Assembly (NCBI RefSeq): GCF_020564355.1
Contig: NZ_JAJCRR010000002.1
Span: 62,001 to 126,000, forward strand
Direction of reading: 5' to 3'
Source of the DNA: Lachnospira pectinoschiza
Lineage (GTDB): Bacteria; Bacillota; Clostridia; Lachnospirales; Lachnospiraceae
Length of the DNA: 64,000 nucleotides
This document shows positions 8,469 through 17,201 of this stretch, in pieces. The notes under the pieces are model-generated. The model saw only the letters and a program-made list of their open reading frames with translations, ran no database searches and had not been told where the DNA came from. Position 1 is the first letter of the stretch. Every line of letters starts with the position of its first letter. The translations under genes were made by a program, and so were the position numbers.

Positions 8469-11027
8469 ATGAGTGGTAAAGAAACACAACAAGGCAATTA
8501 TAAATTGCCGGGGGAGAATACGGCAGGGGAGTCTGTGGCAGTACCGTCATCAGAAGCAGCCGTGGAAGAATATGATACTCTTGATAATAACGGTATACAG
8601 GAAACAGCAGATTCAGCAGATTCAGCAGATTCAGCAGATTCAGCAGATTTAGCAGATTCAGCAGTGCAGGCAGAAACAGCAGAAACAGCAGAAACAGCAG
8701 ATTCAGCAGTGCAGGCAGAAACAGCAGATTCAGCAGAAACAGCAGATTCAACAGATTCAGCAGTGCAGGCAGAAACAGCAGAAACAGCTGAAATTGCGGA
8801 TACAGCCGGATATGTGGGAACGGATAATGTTGAGGAATCGGAACCCATGGACACAGACGGCATAATGTTTGAAGATGTACCCCAGGAAGATGCAGAGCCG
8901 GACAGTGAAGCGGCTCATGCAGGGAATAAAAGGAAGGGCATAAAGAAGATCAAAAAACCGGAGATTCCACAGGGCAGACTGCTTGTTAAAATAATGTCGA
9001 GCATTAAATTTAAGCTGATTGGTGCATTTATCATACCGATTGCATTGATTATTATTCTGGGTGTGGCTTCTTATACAACTGCTTCTAAAGCAATTACAAA
9101 GAGTTATACACAGTCATCGCAGTCGACGATTACCAAGACGGCAGATTACTACAACCTGATGTTTACGAATGTAAAGGCAACGGCAACGGATATGGTTAAT
9201 AATTCCATGGTGCAGGAATACTATTCCGGTGTATACGGCAGCGATCCGATTACAGAGGGCAATAATTATGCAACACTGCGTGCCAATTTAACCTCTACAG
9301 CACTGGGAAATAAGGCAATTTCAAATATTTACATTTTTGGTAATTACGGAAAGCCTTTATACACGGCAACGATAAAAGATGCTGACAGTGCAGGATATAT
9401 AGACAAGATTAAAAATTCTGCAGAAGGTAAGACAATTGACCAGAAGCGTTCTACATGGTTTTCAAGCCGTGAAGTATTGGATGCGGCAGGCGGCGCGGCA
9501 GATTATTCTGTAAGCTTTGCAAGGCAGCTGCTCGGAACATCTAAAAAGGCAATTGGTTATATGTTCTTTGACTTGGATGTTGATTATGTTACGGAGCCGC
9601 TTTCAGATATTGATATGGGTTCAAAGAGCATTATCGGTCTGATTGCGCCGGACGGCGGTGAAATCGTAGTATCTAATTATATGGATATTCAGGATGGACA
9701 GCAGTATTTTACGAATCAGGAATTTTTTACAAAGCTTGCAGACAGTGAAGATGTAAGCGGAAGCTCTTATGTAAAATATAATGGCAGAAAGCAGCTGTTT
9801 ATCTACTCCAAGACAGACGATGGATTTACCGTATGTGCATTGATTCCGCAGAGCGTGATTGTATCACAGGCACAGAAAATCCGTATTGTAACCATTACCA
9901 TTGTAGTGATTGCATTCCTGATTGCGATGGTAATCGGCGGCTATCTTGCTTATTCATTCAGTCTGACGATTAAAAAGATTATGGATAAGCTGGAACTGGC
10001 AGCAGGTGGTGATTTAACCGTACATATTGATGTTAAAAGCAAAGATGAATTTGGAAGGCTCGCGGCAAGTACCAATGGCATGATTGATAATGTAAAGCAG
10101 CTGATTGAAAAGACAAAGACAGTATCGGAACGTGTGGATACTTCGGTATCAACCGTTTCGGACAGTGCAAAACAGCTGTTAGCTGAAACACAGGATATTA
10201 CAGCTTCTATCGAAGCGATTGAACAGGGCGTTGTCCAGCAGGCAGAAGATTCAGAGCATTGTTTAAGACAGATGGATGCTTTATCAGATAAGATTAATAT
10301 CGTATCTGATAATTCGGATAAGATTGCAAAGATTGCTGATGTGACAACCGGTATCGTAGCAAGCGGCATGGCTTCAATTAGTGAGTTAAAGATTAATGCC
10401 GGTTCAACGGTTGAGATTACACATCAGGTTATTGAGGAAATTGCACAGTTAAAAGAATCGTCCAAGGCGATTGCAAAAATTGTTGATGCGATTAATGAGA
10501 TTGCAGAACAGACCAATCTGCTTTCGTTAAATGCTTCGATTGAAGCAGCAAGAGCTGGCGAAGCAGGACGTGGTTTTGCAGTTGTAGCTTCTGAAATCCG
10601 TAAGCTTGCAGAGCAGTCCGTAAACTCAGCAAATGAGATTCAGAAAATCATCGGTACGATTAATGACAAGACCAATGATACCGTTAGGATTGCAAAGAAA
10701 GCCGAAGATGTTGTAGAGGTACAGGGCGAATCCCTTGAAAATGCAGAGAAGGTTTTTGCACAGATTCAGAGCAGGTTTGAAGAACTGTTAAGTAACTTAA
10801 ATGAGATTACAGGCGGTATTGATACAATTGCCGAAGCAAAATCCGTTACAATTGATTCTATCCAGAGTATTTCGGCAGTATCCGAGGAAACAGCAGCATC
10901 TTCCGAAGAAGTAACCGAAACAGCCAACAGACAGCTCGGCGCAGTGGAAGGACTGAATACGGCGGCAGAAGATTTATTAACAAATGCACGTCATCTGTCA
11001 GAAGCCATTGACTTATTTAAGATTTAA
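8469..11027 (+). CDS. Methyl-accepting chemotaxis protein with repetitive N-terminal extension
   Basis: 852 residues. Layout: a cytoplasmic N-terminal extension of about 180 residues rich in Ala, Asp, Glu, Ser and Thr (AETADSA-type repeats at about 45-108, then a Lys-rich patch); TM1 at about 181-205; an extracellular double-Cache-like sensor at about 206-470; TM2 at about 472-497; HAMP at about 498-550; and the signalling domain with the conserved hairpin tip [21 protein letters not shown] near 677-697. It would signal to CheA through CheW from the membrane; the ligand is unknown. Chemoreceptors normally begin a few residues before TM1, so the long acidic repeat tail is unusual. The start ATG 8469 has GGAG about 10 bases upstream. 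No later in-frame start with a good ribosome site was found before TM1. Confidence 0.93.
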   Translation: MSGKETQQGNYKLPGENTAGESVAVPSSEAAVEEYDTLDNNGIQETADSADSADSADSADLADSAVQAETAETAETADSAVQAETADSAETADSTDSAVQAETAETAEIADTAGYVGTDNVEESEPMDTDGIMFEDVPQEDAEPDSEAAHAGNKRKGIKKIKKPEIPQGRLLVKIMSSIKFKLIGAFIIPIALIIILGVASYTTASKAITKSYTQSSQSTITKTADYYNLMFTNVKATATDMVNNSMVQEYYSGVYGSDPITEGNNYATLRANLTSTALGNKAISNIYIFGNYGKPLYTATIKDADSAGYIDKIKNSAEGKTIDQKRSTWFSSREVLDAAGGAADYSVSFARQLLGTSKKAIGYMFFDLDVDYVTEPLSDIDMGSKSIIGLIAPDGGEIVVSNYMDIQDGQQYFTNQEFFTKLADSEDVSGSSYVKYNGRKQLFIYSKTDDGFTVCALIPQSVIVSQAQKIRIVTITIVVIAFLIAMVIGGYLAYSFSLTIKKIMDKLELAAGGDLTVHIDVKSKDEFGRLAASTNGMIDNVKQLIEKTKTVSERVDTSVSTVSDSAKQLLAETQDITASIEAIEQGVVQQAEDSEHCLRQMDALSDKINIVSDNSDKIAKIADVTTGIVASGMASISELKINAGSTVEITHQVIEEIAQLKESSKAIAKIVDAINEIAEQTNLLSLNASIEAARAGEAGRGFAVVASEIRKLAEQSVNSANEIQKIIGTINDKTNDTVRIAKKAEDVVEVQGESLENAEKVFAQIQSRFEELLSNLNEITGGIDTIAEAKSVTIDSIQSISAVSEETAASSEEVTETANRQLGAVEGLNTAAEDLLTNARHLSEAIDLFKI
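8601..8795 (+). repeat. 9-bp tandem repeat coding the chemoreceptor N-terminal tail
   Basis: About twenty units of GCAGATTCA or GCAGAAACA, plus GCAGTGCAG variants, run through the 5' end of the chemoreceptor gene. Each 9-bp unit is three codons, so gain or loss by slippage keeps the frame and only changes tail length. Higher-order blocks (a repeated GCAGTGCAGGCAGAAACAGC segment) occur three times. Confidence 0.9.
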
Positions 11028-11045
11028 TTATAAAATCATAGGAAA

Positions 11046-11240
11046 GATGTTGGGAACAAAAGCCCCCAACATCGATACCTACGGATTGTTCCGTGCTGTG
11101 CACTCTCACAATCCTACCCAATATTCGCATATCGTGGGATTGAAATCCCACTTTTAGGCTCATATTGGGCGGGTCAAAAATTCACTCACCCACTTATGAG
11201 CTAGCTCATGTGGGTGAATGAACTTTTGACCCTGGTATCG
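11046..11240. repeat. ~190-bp structured dispersed repeat, copy 1
   Basis: This stretch matches the reverse complement of 57573-57765 almost end to end. It folds into nested stems: a closing stem CGATACC (11073-11079) with GGTATCG (11234-11240); CCCAATAT near 11117 with ATATTGGG near 11162; and a long hairpin at about 11170-11233 in which GGGTCAAAA pairs with TTTTGACCC around CACCCAC / GTGGGTG and ATGAGC / GCTCAT. In the other copy the closing stem reads TGATATC / GATATCA, a paired change that keeps the pairing. It contains no credible gene. It lies between a chemoreceptor gene and glyA. It could be a structured RNA or a small non-autonomous mobile element. Confidence 0.8.
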
Positions 11241-11271
11241 TAAGAATTATAAAAAAATGGAGGTTGTATTC

Positions 11272-12513
11272 ATGTATTCATTCAATGAAGTATCAAGTTT
11301 TGATCCGGATCTTGCAAAAGCGATGGATGACGAACTCGCAAGACAGAGAAGCCACATCGAGCTGATTGCATCAGAAAATCTCGTAAGTAAGGCAGTTATG
11401 GCAGCAATGGGTAGTCCGCTTACCAATAAGTATGCAGAAGGATATCCGGGAAAGAGATATTACGGCGGCTGTGAGTATGTTGACGTAGTAGAAACACTGG
11501 CAATAGAAAGGGCAAAGAAGTTATTCGGCTGTGAATATGCCAATGTTCAGCCACATTCTGGTGCACAGGCTAACTTAGCAGCATTCTTTGCTATGGTAGA
11601 GCCGGGAGATACCGTTATGGGAATGAGTCTTGACTGCGGCGGACATTTATCACACGGTTCACCGGTTAATATTTCAGGTAAGTATTTCCACATCGTACCT
11701 TACGGTGTAACCGCAGAAGGCTTTATCGACTATGATGAAGTATTAAGAATCGCAAAAGAGTGCAAGCCGAAGATGATTATTGCAGGTGCAAGTGCATATG
11801 CAAGGGTTATTGACTTCAAGAAGTTTAGGGAAATCTGTGATGAAGTCGGTGCATATTTAATGGTAGATATGGCACACATCGCCGGTCTTGTAGCAGGCGG
11901 TGCACATCCAAGCCCGATTCCGTATGCAGACGTTGTTACAACAACAACCCATAAGACACTGCGCGGACCAAGAGGCGGTATGATTTTAAGTTCAGCAGAA
12001 GCTGCTGAAAAGTTCAAGTTCAATAAGAGCGTATTCCCTGGTATTCAGGGCGGTCCGCTGATGCATGTTATCGCAGGTAAGGCAGTCTGCTTAAAGGAAG
12101 CCTTAGACCCAAGCTTTAAGACGTATGCAGAAAATGTTGTAAAGAATGCACAGGCACTCTGCAACGGATTAATGAACAGAGGATTTGATATCGTTTCCGG
12201 CGGTACAGACAACCACTTAATGCTTGTAAACTTAATCAGTAAGGGAGTTACAGGTAAGGAAGTAGAAAAGCTCTTAGATGCAGCCAACATCACATGTAAT
12301 AAGAACACGATTCCGAATGACCCGGCTTCTCCGTTTGTAACAAGCGGTATCAGACTGGGTACGGCAGCTGTTACAACAAGAGGCTTTAATGAAGCGGATA
12401 TGGATATTGTAGCAGATGCAATCGCAATGCTTGTAGAAGATGTCGATGCAAATAAGGCAAAGGCTATGGAACTGGTTAAGGGATTAACAGACAAGTATCC
12501 GTTATACGAATAA
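11272..12513 (+). CDS. glyA: Serine hydroxymethyltransferase
   Basis: 413 residues from ATG 11272, chosen because GGAGG at 11259-11263 is 8 bases upstream; the in-frame ATG at 11257 would overlap that site. This PLP enzyme interconverts serine and glycine and feeds one-carbon units to tetrahydrofolate. The PLP lysine lies in [14 protein letters not shown] near residue 228. Other family blocks are [11 protein letters not shown] near 28, [15 protein letters not shown] near 50 and the [10 protein letters not shown] block near 93. Length and motifs are complete. It appears to be transcribed alone, with repeat copy 1 before it and a long terminator hairpin after it. No glycine riboswitch was recognised in the leader. 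Confidence 0.97.
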   Translation: MYSFNEVSSFDPDLAKAMDDELARQRSHIELIASENLVSKAVMAAMGSPLTNKYAEGYPGKRYYGGCEYVDVVETLAIERAKKLFGCEYANVQPHSGAQANLAAFFAMVEPGDTVMGMSLDCGGHLSHGSPVNISGKYFHIVPYGVTAEGFIDYDEVLRIAKECKPKMIIAGASAYARVIDFKKFREICDEVGAYLMVDMAHIAGLVAGGAHPSPIPYADVVTTTTHKTLRGPRGGMILSSAEAAEKFKFNKSVFPGIQGGPLMHVIAGKAVCLKEALDPSFKTYAENVVKNAQALCNGLMNRGFDIVSGGTDNHLMLVNLISKGVTGKEVEKLLDAANITCNKNTIPNDPASPFVTSGIRLGTAAVTTRGFNEADMDIVADAIAMLVEDVDANKAKAMELVKGLTDKYPLYE

Positions 12514-12540
12514 TACATAAAAAGTAATAGAATAAAATAG

Positions 12541-12632
12541 AAAAGCTGCTGCTTTCATCAATCAAAACCTGAAATCCGGACAGAACCCAGTCGGAAATTC
12601 AGATACACAGATTGAAAAGCGGCGGCTTTTTT
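12541..12632 (+). terminator. Long hairpin terminator of glyA
   Basis: AAAAGCTGCTGCTT (from 12541) pairs with AAGCGGCGGCTTTT (ending 12630) with two G-U pairs, followed by more T. The interior also pairs: CAATC with GATTG, and CTGAAA-TCCG with CGGA-TTCAG. The stem-loop is about 90 nt, much longer than a usual terminator. Confidence 0.8.
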
Positions 12633-12652
12633 GTTGATTTGTCGAATATTTA

Positions 12653-12681
12653 TTTACTGAAATTTTAATTTGTGTTATAAT
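12653..12681 (+). promoter_or_regulatory. Probable promoter of putP
   Basis: TATAAT at 12676-12681 is preceded by TGTG just upstream and by a weak -35 TTTACT at 12653-12658 with a 17-bp spacer. It lies 35 bases before the putP start. Confidence 0.45.
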
Positions 12682-12715
12682 TTTATGGTTTAAATCGAAA
12701 AAAAGAGGTAGAATT

Positions 12716-14242
12716 ATGTCACAAATTATTATTATGGCCGCGATTCTTATATATCTTGCGGCAATGTTAGGTGTTGGTTTTTACTGCTCGAAGCAGAATA
12801 ACAGCGTCGATGATTTTTATCTGGGCGGCAGAAAATTAGGCCCGTTTGTAACAGCGATGAGTGCGGAAGCATCAGACATGAGCAGCTGGCTGTTAATGGG
12901 ACTTCCGGGTGTTGCCTATCTTTCCGGTGTTGCAAGTGCAGCATGGACAGCCATTGGGCTTGCAATCGGTACATATGTCAACTGGCTGATTGTAGCCAGA
13001 AGAATCCGTGTGTATTCCAAAGCCTATGAGGCATTTACCGTGCCGGATTTCTTTGCAAAAAGATTCGGTGATAAGAAAGGAATCCTGACAGGCATTGCGG
13101 CACTGATGATTATTATCTTCTTCATTCCGTATACGGCTTCCGGTTTTGCAGCTTGTGGTAAGTTGTTTTCCAGCCTGTTTGGGGTGAATTATATGGCAGC
13201 TATGATAATCAGTGCAGCAGTCATTGTCGGCTACTGTGCATTGGGCGGATTTCTGGCAGCAAGTACAACCGATTTGATTCAGAGTATTGTTATGACAATC
13301 GCGCTGGTGGTTGTAGTGGTATTCGGTATCAATGTTGCGGGTGGATTAGATGTGGTAATAGATAATGCAAGGCAGCTTCCGGGTTATCTGGATTTCTTCC
13401 ACAGCTATTCGGTAGAAACACAATCTGCGGAAAAATACAGCTTTTTAAGTATTGCTTCTACAATGGCGTGGGGATTGGGCTACTTTGGTATGCCGCATAT
13501 TCTGCTTCGCTTCATGGCAATTGAAGATGAAAATAAATTAAAGATTTCAAGACGTGTGGCAACCGTCTGGGTTGTGATTTCTTTAACAATTGGTGTATTT
13601 ATCGGTATTGTAGGTTACAGCATGTCAAAGGCAGGCGCAATTGAAGTGCTGACAGGCAGCAATTCTGAAACGATTATTGTACGGGTGGCACATTTATTGA
13701 GTACATACGGTGCGATTCCGGCGATTATCGGCGGACTGATTCTTGCCGGTATGCTCGCGGCAACAATGTCTACGGCAGATTCACAGCTTTTGGCGGCGGC
13801 TTCCGCAGTATCACAAAACCTCGTAAAAGATTGTTTTCACATTAAGATTACCGAGAAAATGTCCATTGTAGTGGCACGAATCACTGTTATTGTGATTGCC
13901 GTTATCGGTGTATTTATGGCAAGCAACCCGGACAGCTCTGTATTTGATATTGTATCCTTTGCATGGGCAGGCTTCGGCGCAACCTTCGGACCGGTTGTAC
14001 TGGTATCTTTATTCTGGAAGGGTGCGAACCGTTACGGTGTTCTTGCGGGTATGGTATCCGGCGGTGTCATGATTTTCCTGTGGAAATATGTCATCGCAAA
14101 GCTTGGCGGCGTATTTGCAATCTATGAACTGCTTCCGGCATTTATCGTAGCTGTAGCAGTTATTGTTGTTGTCAGCCTTGTAACCGGAGGACCAGAACAG
14201 GAAGTGCTTGAAAAATTTGAACAGGTTAAGGCACAGAATTAG
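12716..14242 (+). CDS. putP: Sodium/proline symporter family transporter
   Basis: 508 residues of the solute:sodium symporter family, with about 13 hydrophobic segments and the family features DFYLGGRKLGPF near residue 37, SAEASDMSSWLLMGLPG near 49 and the FGAxFGP block near 418. It would carry proline (or a related solute) inward with sodium across the cytoplasmic membrane. The close match to the PutP pattern (SAEASDMSSWLLMGLPGxxY) supports proline as substrate, but this is inference. It has its own likely promoter and AGAGGTAG before ATG 12716. No proline catabolic genes are nearby. Confidence 0.88.
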   Translation: MSQIIIMAAILIYLAAMLGVGFYCSKQNNSVDDFYLGGRKLGPFVTAMSAEASDMSSWLLMGLPGVAYLSGVASAAWTAIGLAIGTYVNWLIVARRIRVYSKAYEAFTVPDFFAKRFGDKKGILTGIAALMIIIFFIPYTASGFAACGKLFSSLFGVNYMAAMIISAAVIVGYCALGGFLAASTTDLIQSIVMTIALVVVVVFGINVAGGLDVVIDNARQLPGYLDFFHSYSVETQSAEKYSFLSIASTMAWGLGYFGMPHILLRFMAIEDENKLKISRRVATVWVVISLTIGVFIGIVGYSMSKAGAIEVLTGSNSETIIVRVAHLLSTYGAIPAIIGGLILAGMLAATMSTADSQLLAAASAVSQNLVKDCFHIKITEKMSIVVARITVIVIAVIGVFMASNPDSSVFDIVSFAWAGFGATFGPVVLVSLFWKGANRYGVLAGMVSGGVMIFLWKYVIAKLGGVFAIYELLPAFIVAVAVIVVVSLVTGGPEQEVLEKFEQVKAQN

Positions 14243-14268
14243 TAAGAAATCAAAAATGAGGAGAAGCG

Positions 14269-15192
14269 ATGATTTATTTATTTACAGCGTTGTATGATGA
14301 AGCCTATCCGTTTTTGCAGTATTACAAAATGAAAAAAGAAATAAATTCCCTTCCGTTTGAAATGTATCGCTGTGAGGAACAGCAGATATGCCTTACAATT
14401 ACGGGAACGGGAGAAATTACAGCCGCGACAGTTGTCGCGGCTGTCTGTGCAATGGGACATGTGAAAGCGGGAGATATCTTTGTGCAGTGCGGCATATGCG
14501 CAGGCGCAGAACAGAAAAAAGGTGTGGCTTATCTGTGCAGCAAAATTACGGAAGAAGCGACACAAAAGACATTTTACCCGGATATTTTATACAGGCATCC
14601 GTTTCCCGAAGCTGCGGTTGTAACAGGAATGAACGTGCGGCGGAAAGCAAGTGTGTCAGAGGAACATGTATGTCAGAAAGCGGATATGCCGCAAAATACG
14701 GATACGGCAAATCCGGTGAAATTATGTGACACGGAATTATATAATATAGAATTATATGACATGGAAGCGGCGGCGGGGTATCAGGCGGCACATCATTTTT
14801 TCGGTCCGCATCAGATGTTTTTTATAAAAATCATATCCGATAACGGTGTACAGGAAAAAATGTCCGCAGATACCGTGCGTGAACTGGTGCAGGCACAGAT
14901 TGGACAGATTGCGCAAGCCGTGGAACGGTTTGCAGCGGCAGAAAGAGATTATGCGCGGGAACAGCAGGTGTTATCACAAGAGGAACAGCGGCAGGCAGAA
15001 CGTCTTAGTCATGATATGCACTGTTCCGCCGTCATGGAAGCAGAACTGTTCCAGCTGTTAAAGTACTGCCGGTTATCGGGTATAGATTATGAAGACATAA
15101 TCCGGGACGGTTATGCGGCAGGAAGTCTGCCGTGCAAGGATAAAAAAGAAGGGAAGCGGTGTCTTGAACAGCTTAGAAAAGAATTGTTATAA
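14269..15192 (+). CDS. Nucleoside phosphorylase-fold nucleosidase (MTA/SAH nucleosidase-like)
   Basis: 307 residues. The first 200 match the nucleoside phosphorylase/nucleosidase fold: TGTGEITAA near residue 43, the FVQCGICAGA strand near 72, YDMEAAAGY near 163 (the ribose-binding Met-Glu) and IKIISDNG near 186 (catalytic Asp). A poorly conserved insert of about 40 residues precedes the YDMEA motif. The last 100 residues are helical and Gln/Glu-rich. Relatives cleave 5'-methylthioadenosine, S-adenosylhomocysteine or 5'-deoxyadenosine. It overlaps the next gene, a radical SAM enzyme, by about 30 bp, which suggests coupled expression and possibly a role in clearing its by-products; that last point is inference. 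Confidence 0.7.
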   Translation: MIYLFTALYDEAYPFLQYYKMKKEINSLPFEMYRCEEQQICLTITGTGEITAATVVAAVCAMGHVKAGDIFVQCGICAGAEQKKGVAYLCSKITEEATQKTFYPDILYRHPFPEAAVVTGMNVRRKASVSEEHVCQKADMPQNTDTANPVKLCDTELYNIELYDMEAAAGYQAAHHFFGPHQMFFIKIISDNGVQEKMSADTVRELVQAQIGQIAQAVERFAAAERDYAREQQVLSQEEQRQAERLSHDMHCSAVMEAELFQLLKYCRLSGIDYEDIIRDGYAAGSLPCKDKKEGKRCLEQLRKELL

Positions 15193-16183
15193 CGGACGGT
15201 TTTCGCATATTTATGTGGAAGAAGCGGTTTGGAATCATCCGAGAACACAAAAAATTCTGTCCCGCTTTCCGCAGGCACAGGTGATACCGGTACATCATTA
15301 TAAAGATGTCTTCTGCCGCAGGGGACAGAGCGTGGTCAGACAGCATAAAACGCAGAATCTCATTCTGGCAGAAAAGAAAAACAATCTCATTTATCAGGGC
15401 GCGCCGGTCTGCCAAAGCTTTGGTAATCACTGGTTTTATTATACGTCCTGCATGATGAACTGCATTTACGATTGCGAATACTGCTATCTGAAAGGCATGT
15501 ATCCTTCTGCAAATGTAGTGCTATTTGTAAATTTAGAAGACATTTTTGCAGAAGTGGAGCGTTTGTTAGAACAGCACAGCGTTTACCTGTGTGTGTCGTA
15601 TGATACGGATTTGCTTGCGGTCGAACCGGTCATCGGTTATACGGCAGAGTGGATGCGGTTTACGACGGAACATGAAAATCTTACAATTGAAGTGCGGACA
15701 AAAAGCGCCAATGTGCATTATTTTAAACAGCAGGCAGTCACAGAGCGGGTAATATTTGCATTTACCATGTCGCCTCAGCCGGTCATTGCGGCATATGAAC
15801 ATTTTACGCCGGATATGCAGGCGCGGATTGCGTGTGCGGCAGAAGCAGTACAGCGGGGATTTTCCGTGCGTCTGGCATTTGACCCGATGATTTACTGTAA
15901 GGACTGGGAAAATGTTTATGCAGAAATGCTTCAATGCGTTGACGAACAGATTGACTGGAAACGGCTGGTGGATGTAAGTGTCGGAAGTTTCCGCATTTCA
16001 AAGGAATATTTAAAAAATATGCGGAAGAAAGAGCCGCATGCGGCAGTGGTGCAGTTTCCGTATACCAATGTGGGCGGTGTGTATCAGTATCCGCCGGAAC
16101 TGCTGACGCGCATGGAGGGATTTCTGACCGGACAGCTTGAAAAAAGACTGCCAAAAGAAAGGATATTTTTATGGGAAGAATAG
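15161..16183 (+). CDS. splB: Spore photoproduct lyase
   Basis: About 340 residues. The radical SAM motif CIYDCEYCYLKG (CxxxCxxC) near residue 101, the preceding SCMMNC, and the following YPSANVVLFVN match SplB, which reverses the thymine dimer (spore photoproduct) formed in UV-exposed spore DNA during germination. The start is uncertain: GTG 15161 (or TTG 15164) lies after AGGGA, whereas ATG 15113 would overlap the upstream gene by 80 bp and lacks a clear ribosome site. The stop overlaps the SDR start by 13 bp. It supports a spore-forming host, as does the spore protein at 35269. Confidence 0.9.
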   Translation, partial: VLNSLEKNCYNGRFSHIYVEEAVWNHPRTQKILSRFPQAQVIPVHHYKDVFCRRGQSVVRQHKTQNLILAEKKNNLIYQGAPVCQSFGNHWFYYTSCMMNCIYDCEYCYLKGMYPSANVVLFVNLEDIFAEVERLLEQHSVYLCVSYDTDLLAVEPVIGYTAEWMRFTTEHENLTIEVRTKSANVHYFKQQAVTERVIFAFTMSPQPVIAAYEHFTPDMQARIACAAEAVQRGFSVRLAFDPMIYCKDWENVYAEMLQCVDEQIDWKRLVDVSVGSFRISKEYLKNMRKKEPHAAVVQFPYTNVGGVYQYPPELLTRMEGFLTGQLEKRLPKERIFLWEE

Positions 16184-16920
16184 AGCAGAACACGGATATG
16201 GCAAATGTGGCAGATACGGCGGTTGTAACGGGATCGTCTTCCGGAATCGGACTGGCACTCAGCCGTATGCTTGTCAAAAATGGGTATGAAGTTTTTGGTT
16301 TTGGAAGAAATTTTGAAAGAGCAGAAGCACAGGAGTTTTGCAAAGAACAGCCGGAAAAATTTCATGCGGTGGTCTGTGACATTACGGACACGCAGGCATT
16401 GTGTGCGCATATTAAAGAGATTGATAAGAATTACCGTGTCACGGTGTTGGTCAATAATGCGGGGGTCGGTTATTACGGTCTGCATGAAGAATTAAATCCG
16501 AAAAAGATTCAGAAAATGGTGCGCACGAATCTGGAAGCACCGATGATTCTGACACAGCAGCTTTTGCGAACATTAAAAAAGAACAGGGGGACAGTCTTAA
16601 ATATATCCTCTGTTACGGCAGCGCAGTCCAATCCGCACGGCTGTGCATACGGTGCGACAAAGGCAGGGCTGTCCGGCTTTGCAAAGAGCCTGTTTGACGA
16701 GGTGCGCAAATACGGTGTGCGGGTGATTACGATACAGCCGGATATGGCAAAGACCGATTTGTACCGCAATGCAGACTTTTGTGAAGGAGAAGAAGAAGCA
16801 TCATACCTGCTGCCCGAAGAAGTGGCGGAAGCGGCGGCATTTGCACTGGCACAAAGAGAGGGGCTGGTAGTGACGGAAATCACAGTAAAGCCGCAGTTCC
16901 ACAGGATACGGAGAAAATAA
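16171..16920 (+). CDS. Short-chain dehydrogenase/reductase
   Basis: 249 residues of the classical SDR family. The NAD(P)-binding TGSSSGIG is near residue 20, NNAGVG near 92, catalytic Ser in NISSV near 147, and Tyr-Lys in YGATK near 160. The C-terminus is Arg/Lys-rich (HRIRRK). It is a cytoplasmic oxidoreductase with unknown substrate. ATG 16171 has AAAGGA 7 bases upstream and lies inside the end of splB, so translation is probably coupled. Why an SDR follows spore photoproduct lyase is not clear from sequence. Confidence 0.88.
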   Translation: MGRIEQNTDMANVADTAVVTGSSSGIGLALSRMLVKNGYEVFGFGRNFERAEAQEFCKEQPEKFHAVVCDITDTQALCAHIKEIDKNYRVTVLVNNAGVGYYGLHEELNPKKIQKMVRTNLEAPMILTQQLLRTLKKNRGTVLNISSVTAAQSNPHGCAYGATKAGLSGFAKSLFDEVRKYGVRVITIQPDMAKTDLYRNADFCEGEEEASYLLPEEVAEAAAFALAQREGLVVTEITVKPQFHRIRRK

Positions 16921-16994
16921 GCCGTAAATGGTGAATAATCGGCGGCACACAGGCAATACTGAATGTCATAAAAACATCGAAAGGAAGCAATGCG

Positions 16995-17189
16995 ATGAAA
17001 GAAGACATTCAGCAGGCACTTGACGGCAGAAAAAATGCACGGTTACACAGTACACAGGAAAGAGCGGGTGAAAAAAATACAGCCCAAAACGATATAAAAC
17101 AAACAGATACGGCGGCGGAAGTTCCGGTGATTGATGAAAATGCTGCCCTCCATGCCAAAGAATGGGTGGATAACGGCAGCCGGTTATAA
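16995..17189 (+). CDS. Small hypothetical protein before nifJ
   Basis: 64 residues, hydrophilic and rich in Ala, Asn, Asp, Glu, Lys and Gln, with no membrane segment or known motif. AAGGAAG at 16981-16987 is well spaced from ATG 16995, and its stop TAA (17187-17189) is followed 12 bases later by the nifJ start, whose ribosome site begins right after this stop. That spacing suggests a real gene translated just ahead of nifJ. I do not recognise a family. Confidence 0.5.
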   Translation: MKEDIQQALDGRKNARLHSTQERAGEKNTAQNDIKQTDTAAEVPVIDENAALHAKEWVDNGSRL

Positions 17190-17201
17190 ATGGAGGATGT
17201 T

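Noticed and set aside
8464..8863. Leucine-rich and serine-rich minus-strand frames over the 9-bp repeats
   Set aside because: They are mirror images of the repeat DNA in the chemoreceptor gene, with no ribosome site and no homology pattern.
11028..11271. Glycine or other known riboswitch before glyA
   Set aside because: The structured stretch is matched by copy 2 after an unrelated gene and does not show a riboswitch core I recognise.
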